Source: Paraburkholderia solisilvae
GTDB lineage: Bacteria; Pseudomonadota; Gammaproteobacteria; Burkholderiales; Burkholderiaceae
Reading direction: 5' to 3'
DNA: 47,764 nt
Assembly: GCF_902859875.1 (NCBI RefSeq)
Contig: NZ_CADIKF010000056.1
Coordinates: 1 to 47,764, forward strand
The notes below the pieces were generated by a model. It worked only from the letters and a program-made list of their open reading frames with translations. It was not told the DNA's origin and ran no database searches. The translations under genes and the position numbers were made by a program. Numbering within the stretch: the first letter of the stretch is position 1; each line of letters starts with the position of its first letter. This document shows, piece after piece, positions 1-7,764 of this stretch.

Positions 1-111
1 GCTCGATTACGTCAGCCCCATGACGTTCGAAAAGAACTGGTTCGCAGCTCAAAGAGGCGAAGCCGCATAATTCCCCCCAGCTATGGGATTCGTCAAACGA
101 GGGCAAGGTCA
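1..111 (+). mobile_element. Right end of an IS3-family insertion sequence
   Basis: After the transposase stop codon there are about 40 bases ending with CGTCAAACGAGGGCAAGGTC-A (91-111). Read on the minus strand this begins TGACCTTGCCC, fitting the rule that IS3-family terminal repeats start with TG/TGA. The element therefore probably ends at 111 and the flanking target sequence starts at about 112. The left end is outside the window, so the target duplication cannot be checked. Confidence 0.6.
2..70 (+). CDS. IS3-family transposase OrfB, C-terminal end (partial)
   Basis: An open frame enters from the left edge and encodes 22 residues before TAA (68-70). The tail carries the pattern Y-V-S-P-M-x-F-E-x-x-W-x-A-A-Q, which is the usual C-terminal end of IS3-family OrfB (DDE/rve integrase) transposases, where a 'SP..(Y/F)E..W' motif closes the protein. 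Only the last residues are visible, so subgroup, integrity and the OrfA frame cannot be judged. The gene lies directly inside the right terminal repeat of the element. Confidence 0.72.
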   Translation, partial: LDYVSPMTFEKNWFAAQRGEAA

Positions 112-177
112 CCATTCTTTTTTGTGGCTTTGGTTTTTGTGATTTGCTGTTTGTCGTTTGGGGTGCTGCGGGATGCC

Positions 178-798
178 TTAGTGCGGCAGGCGGATGTTGA
201 ATTTGAAGGTGATGAGCCGCGCTAGCAGGATGAACAGCGTAGCGAATAGCACGCTGTAGATGGTGTCGAAGTCGATGTAGTGTAGAAAGACGTAGAGCAG
301 GCAGCCGGCGAAAGCGCAGGTCGCGTAGGGGCGGGAGTCTCTTAGTATGAGCGGGACTTCGTTGCAGAGGACGTCGCGGATCACGCCGCCGAAAACACCC
401 GTTGTTACGCCCATCATGGCGGCTGTGAACCACGGGAGTTGGGCGTCGAGCGCTAGCGACGTGCCGGAGACGCTGAAGAGGCCCAGGCCGATTGCGTCGG
501 CTACTAGCAACACGCGTTCAGAGAAAAGGCCCGAGGCGGCTTTTAAAAGCATGGGCGCGAAGAAAGACACGACGAAAAGCGCTATGACGTACGGTTGGTG
601 CTCGACCCAATAGAACGGGCGCCGCTCCAGCAAAATGTCGCGCACTGTGCCGCCGCCGAATGCGGTCGCCATCGCTACCAGAAACGTTCCAATAGGATCC
701 AGCCGGCGGGCTCGGGCTTCGATGAAGCCGGAGATCGCGTACGCGAGGATTGCGATGGCCTCCATTACGGACAGAGCCAAGGTGAGTCGCGGGTGCAT
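178..798 (-). CDS. TRIC-type (UPF0126) membrane channel protein
   Basis: The 206-residue product is almost entirely hydrophobic with about seven membrane segments. It contains two copies of a glycine-rich repeat: 'AFGGGTVRDILL' near residue 47 and 'GVFGGVIRDVLC' near residue 134. This duplicated GGG-x-x-RD motif is the hallmark of the UPF0126 (YicG/YadS) family, the prokaryotic TRIC cation channels of the inner membrane. Length matches the family. The start at 798 has only a weak Shine-Dalgarno sequence; an internal Met at residue 12 is an alternative. The gene follows the Smr gene by 21 bp on the same strand, so the two may be co-transcribed, without an obvious functional link. Confidence 0.88.
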   Translation of the reverse strand: MHPRLTLALSVMEAIAILAYAISGFIEARARRLDPIGTFLVAMATAFGGGTVRDILLERRPFYWVEHQPYVIALFVVSFFAPMLLKAASGLFSERVLLVADAIGLGLFSVSGTSLALDAQLPWFTAAMMGVTTGVFGGVIRDVLCNEVPLILRDSRPYATCAFAGCLLYVFLHYIDFDTIYSVLFATLFILLARLITFKFNIRLPH

Positions 799-819
799 TT
801 TTGCTTTGAGAGCGGGGTT

Positions 820-1587
820 TTAGGGTTTGGGTTGTGGCGTGGGTGCTGCGCTGGGTTGTAGCAGAACCAGGACTGCGCCCGCACCGCCGTCGTGAGGTCT
901 GGCCTGGCAGAAGGCTATCACTTCTTCTTTCTGTACGAGCCATGCGCGCACTTTGCCTTTTAGCACGGGTTCTTTTCCCACTGACCCGAGGCCTTTGCCG
1001 TGGATCACTCTCAGGCAACGTAAGCCGCGCTTGCTTGATTCGCGGATGAATTCTGCTAACGCTTCGCGGGCTTCTTCGCGGCGCATGCCGTGGAGGTCGA
1101 GTTGGGCCTGGACGATCCAGGCGCCGCGGCGCAGTTTGCGGACAACTTCCTGGTTGATGCCGGGCCGGTGGTAGAACAGTGATTCGTCGGTGTCGAGAAG
1201 CATCTCTGGGTCGAATTCGTCGGAGATGGCTTCGTTGAGTACCGCTGCTTCGTCGAGACGCGTTTGAAGCGGGAGCGGGGCCGGCGGAGTGCGAGGCACG
1301 GTTGCTCGCGGTTTTGCACCAAGCGGGGTTATCTCGCCTAGTTCGCGACGGAAGAGGTCGGCGTCCGCGTCGGCTGCGCGTTTGGCTTCTTTGGCTTGGG
1401 CTACCTGGCGCTCGCGGCGTTGTGCGTCGTTCTTGAGCGCGTCGCGCAACTTTCCTAGATCGGCAAGGCCGGTGCCGCGTGCAAGCTTTGGGTCGACTGG
1501 CTGGTCGGCGGGCTCGGCCCTGGGCGTTGCGACTCGAGCTTGCGCTGGACGCTTGGGATCGCTCGGATGCGGGCGGTTCTTCGGCAT
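820..1587 (-). CDS. Smr-domain (MutS2 C-terminal-like) protein
   Basis: The C-terminal ~90 residues carry the Smr signature: 'LDLHGMRREEA' followed by 'LRCLRVIHGKGLGS', with the conserved LDxHG and HGxG motifs. Smr proteins are small nucleases or nucleic-acid-binding proteins related to the MutS2 C-terminus. The N-terminal half is charged and low in complexity with Lys/Arg/Glu-rich helices (a likely coiled coil around residues 50-90) and is probably disordered. I chose the ATG at 1587 ('MPKNRPHP'), giving 255 residues; a TTG at 1611 would add eight residues. Neither start has a convincing Shine-Dalgarno site. The substrate cannot be inferred from context. Confidence 0.85.
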   Translation of the reverse strand: MPKNRPHPSDPKRPAQARVATPRAEPADQPVDPKLARGTGLADLGKLRDALKNDAQRRERQVAQAKEAKRAADADADLFRRELGEITPLGAKPRATVPRTPPAPLPLQTRLDEAAVLNEAISDEFDPEMLLDTDESLFYHRPGINQEVVRKLRRGAWIVQAQLDLHGMRREEAREALAEFIRESSKRGLRCLRVIHGKGLGSVGKEPVLKGKVRAWLVQKEEVIAFCQARPHDGGAGAVLVLLQPSAAPTPQPKP

Positions 1588-1795
1588 GGCGTGGTTGAGT
1601 TTTGAAAGCAACGGCTTGTCAATGCAAAATGCTGCCCGAGGTTCGCAGTTACGGAAACCCCCACAGCTTTGGCGGCAAGTATGCGAATTCTAACCGTCAT
1701 TCTTTCGTCACGCTTTCCGAGGCAGTTCGCGGACAAAAACATGTAGCGCCAGCGCGCCACCTGGTAGCGGCCATTCCCGCCACCAAGCGCCGAGG

Positions 1796-2176
1796 CTATT
1801 CACCAGGACTAGCGTCCTTCCAATCGTCTGGCATGACGATCTTTGCTTCAACACCCGCATGCTCTTGCGATAGAAACAGCAGGTTACTGCCGGCGAGCAG
1901 TTCTATCGGCTTGCCGTTGGCGAATTCGAACGCCGCCTTTCCATATCCGCTAGTGGTGACCAGAATGCCTTTGGATGCGCCTTCGTTTTGCATCGTCCCA
2001 AACAGATCACGAACCGCGCTCACTCCGACTGTGTTCTTGTAGCGTTTGGCCTGGATGACGACCTTCCCACCGAAGATTGGGCGTGGATCAAAGGCGACGC
2101 AATCGACCCCGCCATCGCGGGACGCTTGGGTCTGTCGGCTCTCCAGGCCGATGATCGCGGTTGTCGGCCATGTCAT
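1796..2176 (-). pseudogene. Mrr-type restriction endonuclease, N-terminally truncated remnant
   Basis: The 126-residue frame matches the catalytic core and tail of Mrr-like type IV restriction endonucleases: 'SRDGGVD' followed by 'GGKVVIQAKRYKNTVG' gives the D...Q-x-K variant of the PD-(D/E)xK nuclease fold, then 'VRDLFGTMQNEGASKGILVTTSGYG'. Mrr-type enzymes normally carry an N-terminal DNA-recognition region and the first part of the catalytic fold; here homology stops abruptly at about 'GLESRQTQ', and the sequence upstream does not continue it in any frame I could follow. The coding region therefore looks truncated at its 5' end, close to the T6SS cassette. A functional nuclease is unlikely. 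Confidence 0.72.
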
Positions 2177-2354
2177 CGGAATTCCCTAGCCGGAGAGGTA
2201 TGCAGATCGAATTGATATCCTAAATTTAAGAGTTTACTCATTGCGTAACCTCATCGAAAACCATCAGGATTGCGGTCCAGACGGACTATCGTTATCCGTC
2301 GCATGACCGGCTGAGTTGGCATGCGAGTTTCCTCTACTTAACCAGGAATCGGAC

Positions 2355-2465
2355 ATGTCGGAACAGGATCAGAAGAGCGAGCGAAGCCCCATTGAAACCA
2401 TCGGTGTGCGCACGACGCGACGCGGTTCTCCGACCATGCGTAATAAAACGGGACATCGGAAATGA
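2355..2465 (+). CDS. Possible 36-aa ORF coupled to the PAAR-like gene
   Basis: An ATG at 2355, preceded by AGGAATCGGAC, opens a 36-codon frame rich in Arg, Ser and Lys. It ends in TGA at 2463-2465, overlapping the ATG (2462) of the following PAAR-like frame in an ATGA arrangement typical of translational coupling. No homology is recognised. It could be a genuine small ORF, a degraded N-terminal piece of a longer PAAR protein, or chance. Confidence 0.3.
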   Translation: MSEQDQKSERSPIETIGVRTTRRGSPTMRNKTGHRK

Positions 2466-3080
2466 CACGCATCTTTCATGCTGTGGTGGATGGAGATCCG
2501 CTGACGAGCGGCGGCAATAGTCATGTAGTGGTACCTCCATACGGAGATACGGTTGCGGATGACGAAGGCAGGCCACGTCATGTCGCGTACATCGGACACA
2601 ACGCGTGGTGCGCGAAGTGCGAGACGATGGGAACAATCGTAGGAGGTTCGGGGATCTCCGAAAAATATGCGGACCTACAATACGGTGCTAGGCGGCCTGA
2701 TGCAGGCAGTAAGCGGAGACTTTGTCGCATGCGGCTGTGAAGAGCAGCCCCGAATCATCGCTCGTTATGCGACTCTCTGGACCTTCATAGATGAGGGTTC
2801 CGCGCAGTTGGATGGCAAACCCGGGCAGACTGAGCCGGTCGACCAGGCGGCGTCGGGCAACTACTTGAGCGATGACGTCCCTCGTTACGACGAGCAGGTG
2901 CTAGCAACCGGACGCGGCGCGACAGATGGTTACCCCTATTTCATCGAGATGTCAGACGGCCGCACGGAAGGCGGGCGGCTGGAAAGACCGGTGTTGCTAT
3001 CTCGGATCTCTACGATGGTAGCCGACGACTACACCATCTATTGGGGCGATGAAGCCCTCGCGAAGCAGGCGGGAGCTTGA
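2462..3080 (+). pseudogene. PAAR-like T6SS spike-tip protein, frameshifted
   Basis: Two overlapping frames together make one protein of about 206 residues. Frame one (from 2462) begins 'VVDGDPLTSGGNSHVVVPP', resembles a PAAR-like metal-binding tip domain, and includes 'NAWCAKCETMGTIVGGSGIS'. Frame two (from about 2667) resumes with 'RTYNTVL...AVSGDFVACGC', the expected continuation. The switch falls at GAAAAATATG (about 2658-2668), where one extra A or T would explain the change. PAAR proteins cap the VgrG spike and carry effectors in T6SS. The gene ends 3 bp before tae4, whose Shine-Dalgarno (GGGAG) lies in the PAAR 3' end, so they form one unit. Either the gene is inactivated, the base is a sequencing error, or slippage on the A-run restores the frame. 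Confidence 0.65.
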
Positions 3081-3083
3081 AAG

Positions 3084-3701
3084 ATGCCGAACAAAAGAAC
3101 AATTGTTAGAACGAATCCGACGCCTGGATCGATCAAGGAGGTTCCGCTAGAGGCAGTGACGTTTCAGGAGCTATGGGACGCATACCCATCGGGCAGCCCA
3201 TACGACAACCCGGCGTATAAAAACCAGTGTGCAATTCGCATGAGCGTCACTTTCCACCGTGTCGGAATCGAAATGAAGTCCTTCTCCTCGAAGCTGATAC
3301 GCCCGCTATCGGGGCAACCGAGTATTGGCCGGATCATACTCGGCGGAAAAGTAACCGCGACGCGAGCGGACGAGCTAGGGGAATGGTTGCAATTACAACC
3401 GTTAGCCGGTCTCCCGAAGGCCCAAGACATCACTGGTGCAGATTGGGAGTCCAAGGTCAAAGGGCGAACCGGAATCATCCAATTTTCCCGTTACTGGACA
3501 CGTGACGGAGAAAGTGCGGAGAACGCAAGCGGCGGCCACATTGATCTATGGAACGGCTCTCGTTTGACCATTAGTGGTCCGTTCGATGCCGTCGCAACGA
3601 TAAGCCGCATGCTTGGCGGTAGTTCGTTTCTTTCCGAATACACGTTTGGATGGTCGGACCTTGGGAAATCAAAGCAGATCTTATTTTGGGAAATCAAATG
3701 A
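3084..3701 (+). CDS. tae4: T6SS amidase effector Tae4
   Basis: The 205-residue product carries the Tae4 signature: 'FQELWDAYPS' at 27-36, 'NQCAIRMSV' with the expected nucleophile Cys49, 'GRTGIIQF' at 127-134, and 'GHIDLWNG' with His152 and Asp154. Tae4 enzymes are NlpC/P60-like DL-endopeptidases that cut the D-Glu-mDAP bond of peptidoglycan in a rival cell's periplasm after T6SS delivery. No signal peptide is present, as expected for a T6SS cargo. The upstream PAAR-like gene (3-bp gap) suggests the delivery route, and the next gene overlaps by 4 bp and is the candidate immunity gene. No vgrG or tss genes are in the window, so this is an orphan cassette. Base composition is less GC-biased than in neighbouring core genes, consistent with transfer. 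Confidence 0.9.
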   Translation: MPNKRTIVRTNPTPGSIKEVPLEAVTFQELWDAYPSGSPYDNPAYKNQCAIRMSVTFHRVGIEMKSFSSKLIRPLSGQPSIGRIILGGKVTATRADELGEWLQLQPLAGLPKAQDITGADWESKVKGRTGIIQFSRYWTRDGESAENASGGHIDLWNGSRLTISGPFDAVATISRMLGGSSFLSEYTFGWSDLGKSKQILFWEIK

Positions 3702-4018
3702 GACGGGTGGGCGCCGCCATCACGTTTGCGATACTTGGAATGGTAAGCCTGTGGTGCACGGCCGCATTCGATGCTCAAATATGCCGTCGCTTCCCTCGAC
3801 ACTGTGTCGCCCATGGCTGCAGGGAGATAGGGGAGTGTCCAATCGATCTTTGGAATGGCGTTGTATTTTTCCTGGTCTTTTTTGGGCCAAGTGTAGTTTT
3901 TGGATTCGCGGCCTTCACCTTTAGCAGGTCCCCTCGCACATGGTGTGCGTGGCTTTTGCTCCTGGCGGCCTTAGTAACAATTCATTGGGCTGTGATGCTT
4001 ATCCCTAGATTAGTGTGA
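3698..4018 (+). CDS. Small three-helix membrane protein, candidate Tae4 immunity protein
   Basis: The ATG at 3698 overlaps the tae4 stop (ATGA). This start gives 106 residues with membrane segments near 5-24, 55-75 and 83-102. Arg2-Arg3 and the 76-80 SRSPR loop predict N-inside topology, placing residues 25-54 in the periplasm. That loop holds four cysteines (29, 36, 41, 47) and ends in IDLWNG (49-54), the same six residues that form part of the Tae4 active site (153-158 there). Position and coupling argue for immunity. Canonical Tai4 proteins are soluble periplasmic proteins with a signal peptide, and I see no Tai4 similarity, so the role is inferred from context only. Confidence 0.6.
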   Translation: MRRVGAAITFAILGMVSLWCTAAFDAQICRRFPRHCVAHGCREIGECPIDLWNGVVFFLVFFGPSVVFGFAAFTFSRSPRTWCAWLLLLAALVTIHWAVMLIPRLV

Positions 4019-4156
4019 CGGGACGGGGACCGCCGCGTTTGACCGTCGGTGTCGAACTGCGGCTAGGCCCAGTCACTACTGGGTGACCACCGGCATCGTG
4101 CTCGGCGCTATCGGTCCTTCCGATGTGTCGCAAATCGTTGACCAGATTCCTGAGCA

Positions 4157-4873
4157 ATGGAAGCGGGGGCAAGAAAGATGTTTCCGGTAACCGGGAAGCT
4201 AAATCAAATTAAGGCGAAACGGATGGAGCGAGAAGGAATCAGGTCGCTTGAGCAAACGTTCGGTTACTCGCTTGCTCAGTTACAGGAGCTGTTTGCCGAT
4301 GGGCCGCCGAATCTGGCAGAGGCTTCTCTGCCAGCTTATCCCGATGCGGTTTTCGATAGCGGCATCGGTATCAACGCGTTCGGAATCGTCGTTGACGTCG
4401 AGTCGACGCAGTTTCCTCGATTTCTAAATCTTGTGCGATCGACAGGGGTAGAAAAGCACTGGCTAGGTTTCAAGGACGAAACGGCGGGTTCACCAACGTA
4501 TACACTGATTCGCACCATGTCCCGCTTCAGGGGCGTATCCGTGAAGGTGCTGACGAACAATGTGGAGCTGATACGCTCGATTACCGAAGAGCACTTTAAT
4601 CCGACTCCCCCTTGGGTCGCAATGTACGAACACGGTCCATTCCTGCATTTGATCCAAGGTGAAGAAGAGTATTGGTTCGATCACATTTGGGTTCGCTTCT
4701 GGCGTAGCCTGACGCCTGATCGGCAACGTGCATTTGTCAGAAAATCCCGCGAAGAGACGCGACACTACATTAGTGACGAAGAATGGCACGACTGGCTGAC
4801 TGATCTAACGATGCAAGATCCGCGTACACGGCCTTTAGGCGACGAGGCGTTGGCCCAGCTTGACTGGTTCTAG
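4157..4873 (+). CDS. Hypothetical protein, 238 aa, downstream of the Tae4 cassette
   Basis: I do not recognise this family. The product is soluble-looking, with no signal peptide or membrane segment, and is rich in aromatic and charged residues toward the C-terminus (about 160-225). Starts at 4157 and 4178 are both possible; each has only a weak Shine-Dalgarno. An open frame at 4014-4190 runs into this start in another phase and includes 'TGIVLGAIGPSDVSQIVDQI', which looks protein-like and may be the 3' remnant of a lost gene. By location the gene belongs to the same accessory block as tae4. Confidence 0.55.
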   Translation: MEAGARKMFPVTGKLNQIKAKRMEREGIRSLEQTFGYSLAQLQELFADGPPNLAEASLPAYPDAVFDSGIGINAFGIVVDVESTQFPRFLNLVRSTGVEKHWLGFKDETAGSPTYTLIRTMSRFRGVSVKVLTNNVELIRSITEEHFNPTPPWVAMYEHGPFLHLIQGEEEYWFDHIWVRFWRSLTPDRQRAFVRKSREETRHYISDEEWHDWLTDLTMQDPRTRPLGDEALAQLDWF

Positions 4874-5259
4874 ACCGCCACCGTTCAACTCGTGAAGCGC
4901 GGCGACAAGCTAAACGCCGGAAGATAGCGCGGCCGATAAAAATCGTCACGTGCAGCACCGCCTGGCCCCTCAAGGGCAGCGGCGAAGAGTCCCACCTCAA
5001 TCCCGTCGCATTCTTCGCATATCGGACAATTTCTTCCTGTTCGCCTGAATCGCCGCTTCCGCTATTACGTACTGTGTACCCACGCTCAGCCCGTCAGAAC
5101 GGCGCTCCATTTGCGCAGTCTCCTGACGCCTGCGTCGCCGTCGTCGTCATGTGCGATCGGCCGCGCAATGAGCCATTGTCAGCGGGACAGCCTCGGTCGA
5201 CATCCCGATCGCGACTGCCCCATTCCAGGTTCCATTGATCAAACCGCATCGGATAAACC
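4874..5259 (+). other. Intergenic stretch without a recognised gene
   Basis: About 386 bp between the last accessory gene and the methyltransferase. No frame here has a start, ribosome-binding site and codon pattern that I trust; the longest minus-strand frame (5094-5306) overlaps the methyltransferase and looks like chance. It probably marks the right boundary of the accessory block. Confidence 0.5.
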
Positions 5260-5961
5260 ATGCTCGACCGCTCACCGCTCACCACCTTGCTAGAGACGGC
5301 TATCACAAAGAAGCCGCATCCGGCGGTATTCGCGGCCGGCTATCAAAAGACGCTCGACGCGATAGGCAGCGGTGGAACGTTCACCCTTGCGGGTCTCGAA
5401 CTGACGGTCCCGCGAGGCGTCTATCCACCCCGTCCGGGTAGCTCGACAGAGTTCTTTTGCAGGAACTGGTCCGCGGGCGGGTTGAACGACCCGACCGGCT
5501 CGCTTCTCGAACTCGGATGCGGCTCCGGCGCGCTCACGCTCCATGCCGCACGACAGGGCTGGCAAGCGACCGGTTCGGACATCGATGAGGTCGCGGTAAG
5601 GGCGGCGCGGCGCAATGCGGCGCGCAACAGCATCGACGCCGAGTTTGTCCGCTCTGACCTGTTTGCCGCATTCGAAGATCGTCGCTTTGACGTCATCGTC
5701 TTCAACCAGCCTTTCGTCCACAAGCCAATGGTGCCGACTGACGAACTGGCGCTCGCGAGTGCTAACGGAGATCTGAGCCGACGCTTTCTCGACGAAGCAG
5801 CCCGGTATCTCCAACCCGGCGGGAAGCTCGTATTTTCTTACTCGAACTGCTCGAATGATCACTTGCTGGATCGGCGCGATTGGTCGATCGAGCTCGTCGC
5901 ATGCGACTACGATGCGCCCGGGCAGTATTGGCGTGTCATGTTGGTCGCGCAGCCGAACTGA
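5260..5961 (+). CDS. Class I SAM-dependent methyltransferase (HemK/PrmC-like)
   Basis: The 233-residue protein has the SAM-binding motif I 'LELGCGSG' at 83-90, the acidic motif 'GSDIDE' at 105-110, and 'NQPF' at 149-152. The last corresponds to the (N/D)PP(Y/F) motif of enzymes that methylate an amide or exocyclic amino nitrogen (PrmC, RsmC, N6-adenine MTases). The second residue is Gln rather than Pro, which departs from the consensus. The N-terminal 60 residues are not assigned. The gene stands alone, so the substrate is unknown. Confidence 0.78.
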   Translation: MLDRSPLTTLLETAITKKPHPAVFAAGYQKTLDAIGSGGTFTLAGLELTVPRGVYPPRPGSSTEFFCRNWSAGGLNDPTGSLLELGCGSGALTLHAARQGWQATGSDIDEVAVRAARRNAARNSIDAEFVRSDLFAAFEDRRFDVIVFNQPFVHKPMVPTDELALASANGDLSRRFLDEAARYLQPGGKLVFSYSNCSNDHLLDRRDWSIELVACDYDAPGQYWRVMLVAQPN

Positions 5962-6114
5962 TCGCTGCATTTTCCGGCGACGCTAAGGAAATTTGCGGGT
6001 GCCCCAATGAGCACACGGTCGCTTTACTAGCGGCCCGACTCGGCGTTGACCCGCCAGAGCGTTGCCCCGATCCCCATTTCGAGGGTAAACCCCATCACTT
6101 CATTCCCGCCTGGT

Positions 6115-6145
6115 GAGAATCCCATTTTTGTCTGCCGGGAATCTC
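6115..6145. promoter_or_regulatory. Candidate IclR operator upstream of the hutF/hutG operon
   Basis: An imperfect inverted repeat GAGAATCCC (6115-6123) / GGGAATCTC (6137-6145), one mismatch, spaced by 13 bp, lies 42-72 bp upstream of the IclR start at 6187. A related ATTCTCCC follows at about 6151. Position and symmetry suit autoregulation by the adjacent IclR protein, but this is inferred from sequence only. Confidence 0.35.
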
Positions 6146-6186
6146 ATGGCATTCTCCCCACATCGAAACAGTCTTCCACCCGCACC

Positions 6187-6957
6187 GTGAACCGAGACGC
6201 GACCGTCACCGGAGCCGAACGCCTGCTGCTCGTGCTCACCGCGCTAGCCGGCCACGGCAAAGCCATGTCCGTCAAAGACATGCTCGCAGTCACCGGCCTC
6301 GCTCAAAGCACGCTCTACCGCCAGGTCGCGCTCCTGAAGCGCTGGGGCTTCGTCACGGAAGACGCCGGCTACTACGCCCCCGGTCCGATCAGCCTGCAGC
6401 TCGCCGTCGGATTCGACATCAACTCGTTGCTGGTGGAATCCAGCCGCGACGGTATGACTCAACTGTCACGCACGACGCAAGAAAGCGTCGGCCTTGTCGT
6501 CGCAGTCAACGACCAGGTGATCTGCCTTGAAATGGTCGACAGCACGCACTCGTTGCGCTGCTCGTTCGAAAAGGGTCGCGCAGTGCCGCTAAAAGCCGGC
6601 GCATCCGCGAAGTCCCTATTGGCCTTCATGCCCGACAAAACGCGCACCGAAACGCTTGACCGTCAATTCACCGGCGACCCGCAAGGCCGCATCGCGCTAG
6701 AAGCGGAATTGGACCGCATCCGCTCACGCGGCTATGCAGTCAGCGACAGCGAAGTCGACCCTGGCGTATGGGGCGTGAGCGTGCCGATCTTCCGTCGCGC
6801 CGCGCGCGGCGCCGGCGCAAGCGCGTCGATCACGTTGATGGCGCCGTCCTCCCGCGCCGCGGGTCGCGAGCAGCAACTCGCCGATTGGACCGTACGCACC
6901 GCACAAGCCATTTCCGCCCGGCTGCAAGCCGAATCATTCCAACGCAACGCCGCCTGA
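6187..6957 (+). CDS. IclR-family transcriptional regulator
   Basis: With the GTG start at 6187 ('NRDATVTGAERLLLVL') the product is 256 residues, the normal IclR length; the frame extends upstream to 6046 but that part lacks family similarity. An N-terminal winged helix (about 8-70, 'KAMSVKDMLAVTGLAQSTLYRQVALLKRWGFV') is followed by the IclR effector-binding domain (about 80-250) with 'EMVDSTHSLRCSFEKGRAVPLKAGASAKSLLAF'. IclR proteins sense small metabolites and often control adjacent catabolic operons. The gene is 31 bp upstream of the ABC transporter genes in the same direction, making it the likely local regulator, possibly through the inverted repeat at 6115-6145. Confidence 0.9.
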   Translation: MNRDATVTGAERLLLVLTALAGHGKAMSVKDMLAVTGLAQSTLYRQVALLKRWGFVTEDAGYYAPGPISLQLAVGFDINSLLVESSRDGMTQLSRTTQESVGLVVAVNDQVICLEMVDSTHSLRCSFEKGRAVPLKAGASAKSLLAFMPDKTRTETLDRQFTGDPQGRIALEAELDRIRSRGYAVSDSEVDPGVWGVSVPIFRRAARGAGASASITLMAPSSRAAGREQQLADWTVRTAQAISARLQAESFQRNAA

Positions 6958-6988
6958 ACACACACTACCTGGGGAAGAGGAACCACTC

Positions 6989-7747
6989 ATGACGAAACTG
7001 CAAAAAGTCCTTTCGGCCGCGTGCCTGAGCATCGCGATGGTTTCCGTCATTGCGCCGGGCACGGCCGCCGCGCAAGACGCGCAAGTGCTGAACGTGGCGA
7101 CCGATGCGACATTCCCGCCGATGGAGTTCACCGACAAGGGTCAGCGCACCGGCTTCGACATCGACCTGATGAATGCGCTAGCCAAAGCGATGGGCAAACA
7201 GGTGCAATGGACCGACATCGATTTCAAAGGCCTGATTCCGGGGCTGATTGCGCATCGCTTCGATGCGGCGATCTCGGGCATCTACATCACGCCGGAGCGC
7301 AGCCAGGTGGTCGATTTCACGCAACCGTACTTCGCCGGCGGCCTTTCGGTGCTTGTGAAAGCCGATTCGCCGATCAAGACGCCCGCTGACCTGAACGGCA
7401 AGAAGGTCACGGTGCAGGTCGGCACGAAGTCGGTGAACTTCCTGCGCGATAACTATCCGCAAGTGCAGCGCGTCGAAGTCGAAAAGAATCAGGAGATGTT
7501 CGATCTCGTCGGTATCGGCCGTGCCGATGCAGCCGTAACCGGAAAACCCGCTGCCTATCAGTTCGCGCGGTCACGTCCGGGCTTTCGTGTGCTCGACAAG
7601 GAGCTGACCACGGAAGAGTATGGCATTGCGGTACGCAAGGACGAGGGACAACTGCGTGACCAGATGAACGCTGCGCTTGCGAAGATCAAGGCGGACGGCA
7701 CGTACGCCGCGATCGTGCAGAAGTGGTTCGGCACGACCGCGAAGTAA
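6989..7747 (+). CDS. Amino-acid ABC transporter, periplasmic binding protein
   Basis: The 252-residue product has a Sec signal peptide with cleavage predicted near Ala28 ('GTAAAQDAQ'). The mature part is an SBP_bac_3 domain: 'DATFPPMEFTDKGQRTGFDIDLMNALAKAMG', 'GLIPGLIAHRFDAAISG' and 'VDFTQPYF' are family hallmarks of polar amino-acid binding proteins (GlnH/HisJ type). A good Shine-Dalgarno (GAGGA) precedes the start. Together with the next two genes it forms a complete importer. Given hutF and hutG downstream, the ligand is plausibly histidine or a histidine breakdown intermediate such as formimino- or formylglutamate, but specificity is not readable from sequence. Confidence 0.92.
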   Translation: MTKLQKVLSAACLSIAMVSVIAPGTAAAQDAQVLNVATDATFPPMEFTDKGQRTGFDIDLMNALAKAMGKQVQWTDIDFKGLIPGLIAHRFDAAISGIYITPERSQVVDFTQPYFAGGLSVLVKADSPIKTPADLNGKKVTVQVGTKSVNFLRDNYPQVQRVEVEKNQEMFDLVGIGRADAAVTGKPAAYQFARSRPGFRVLDKELTTEEYGIAVRKDEGQLRDQMNAALAKIKADGTYAAIVQKWFGTTAK

Positions 7748-7764
7748 CCTTGCGGACCTAATCT

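Noticed and set aside
6046..6186. N-terminal extension of the IclR gene
   Set aside because: The extra 47 residues lack family similarity and cover the candidate operator; the GTG at 6187 gives the standard length.
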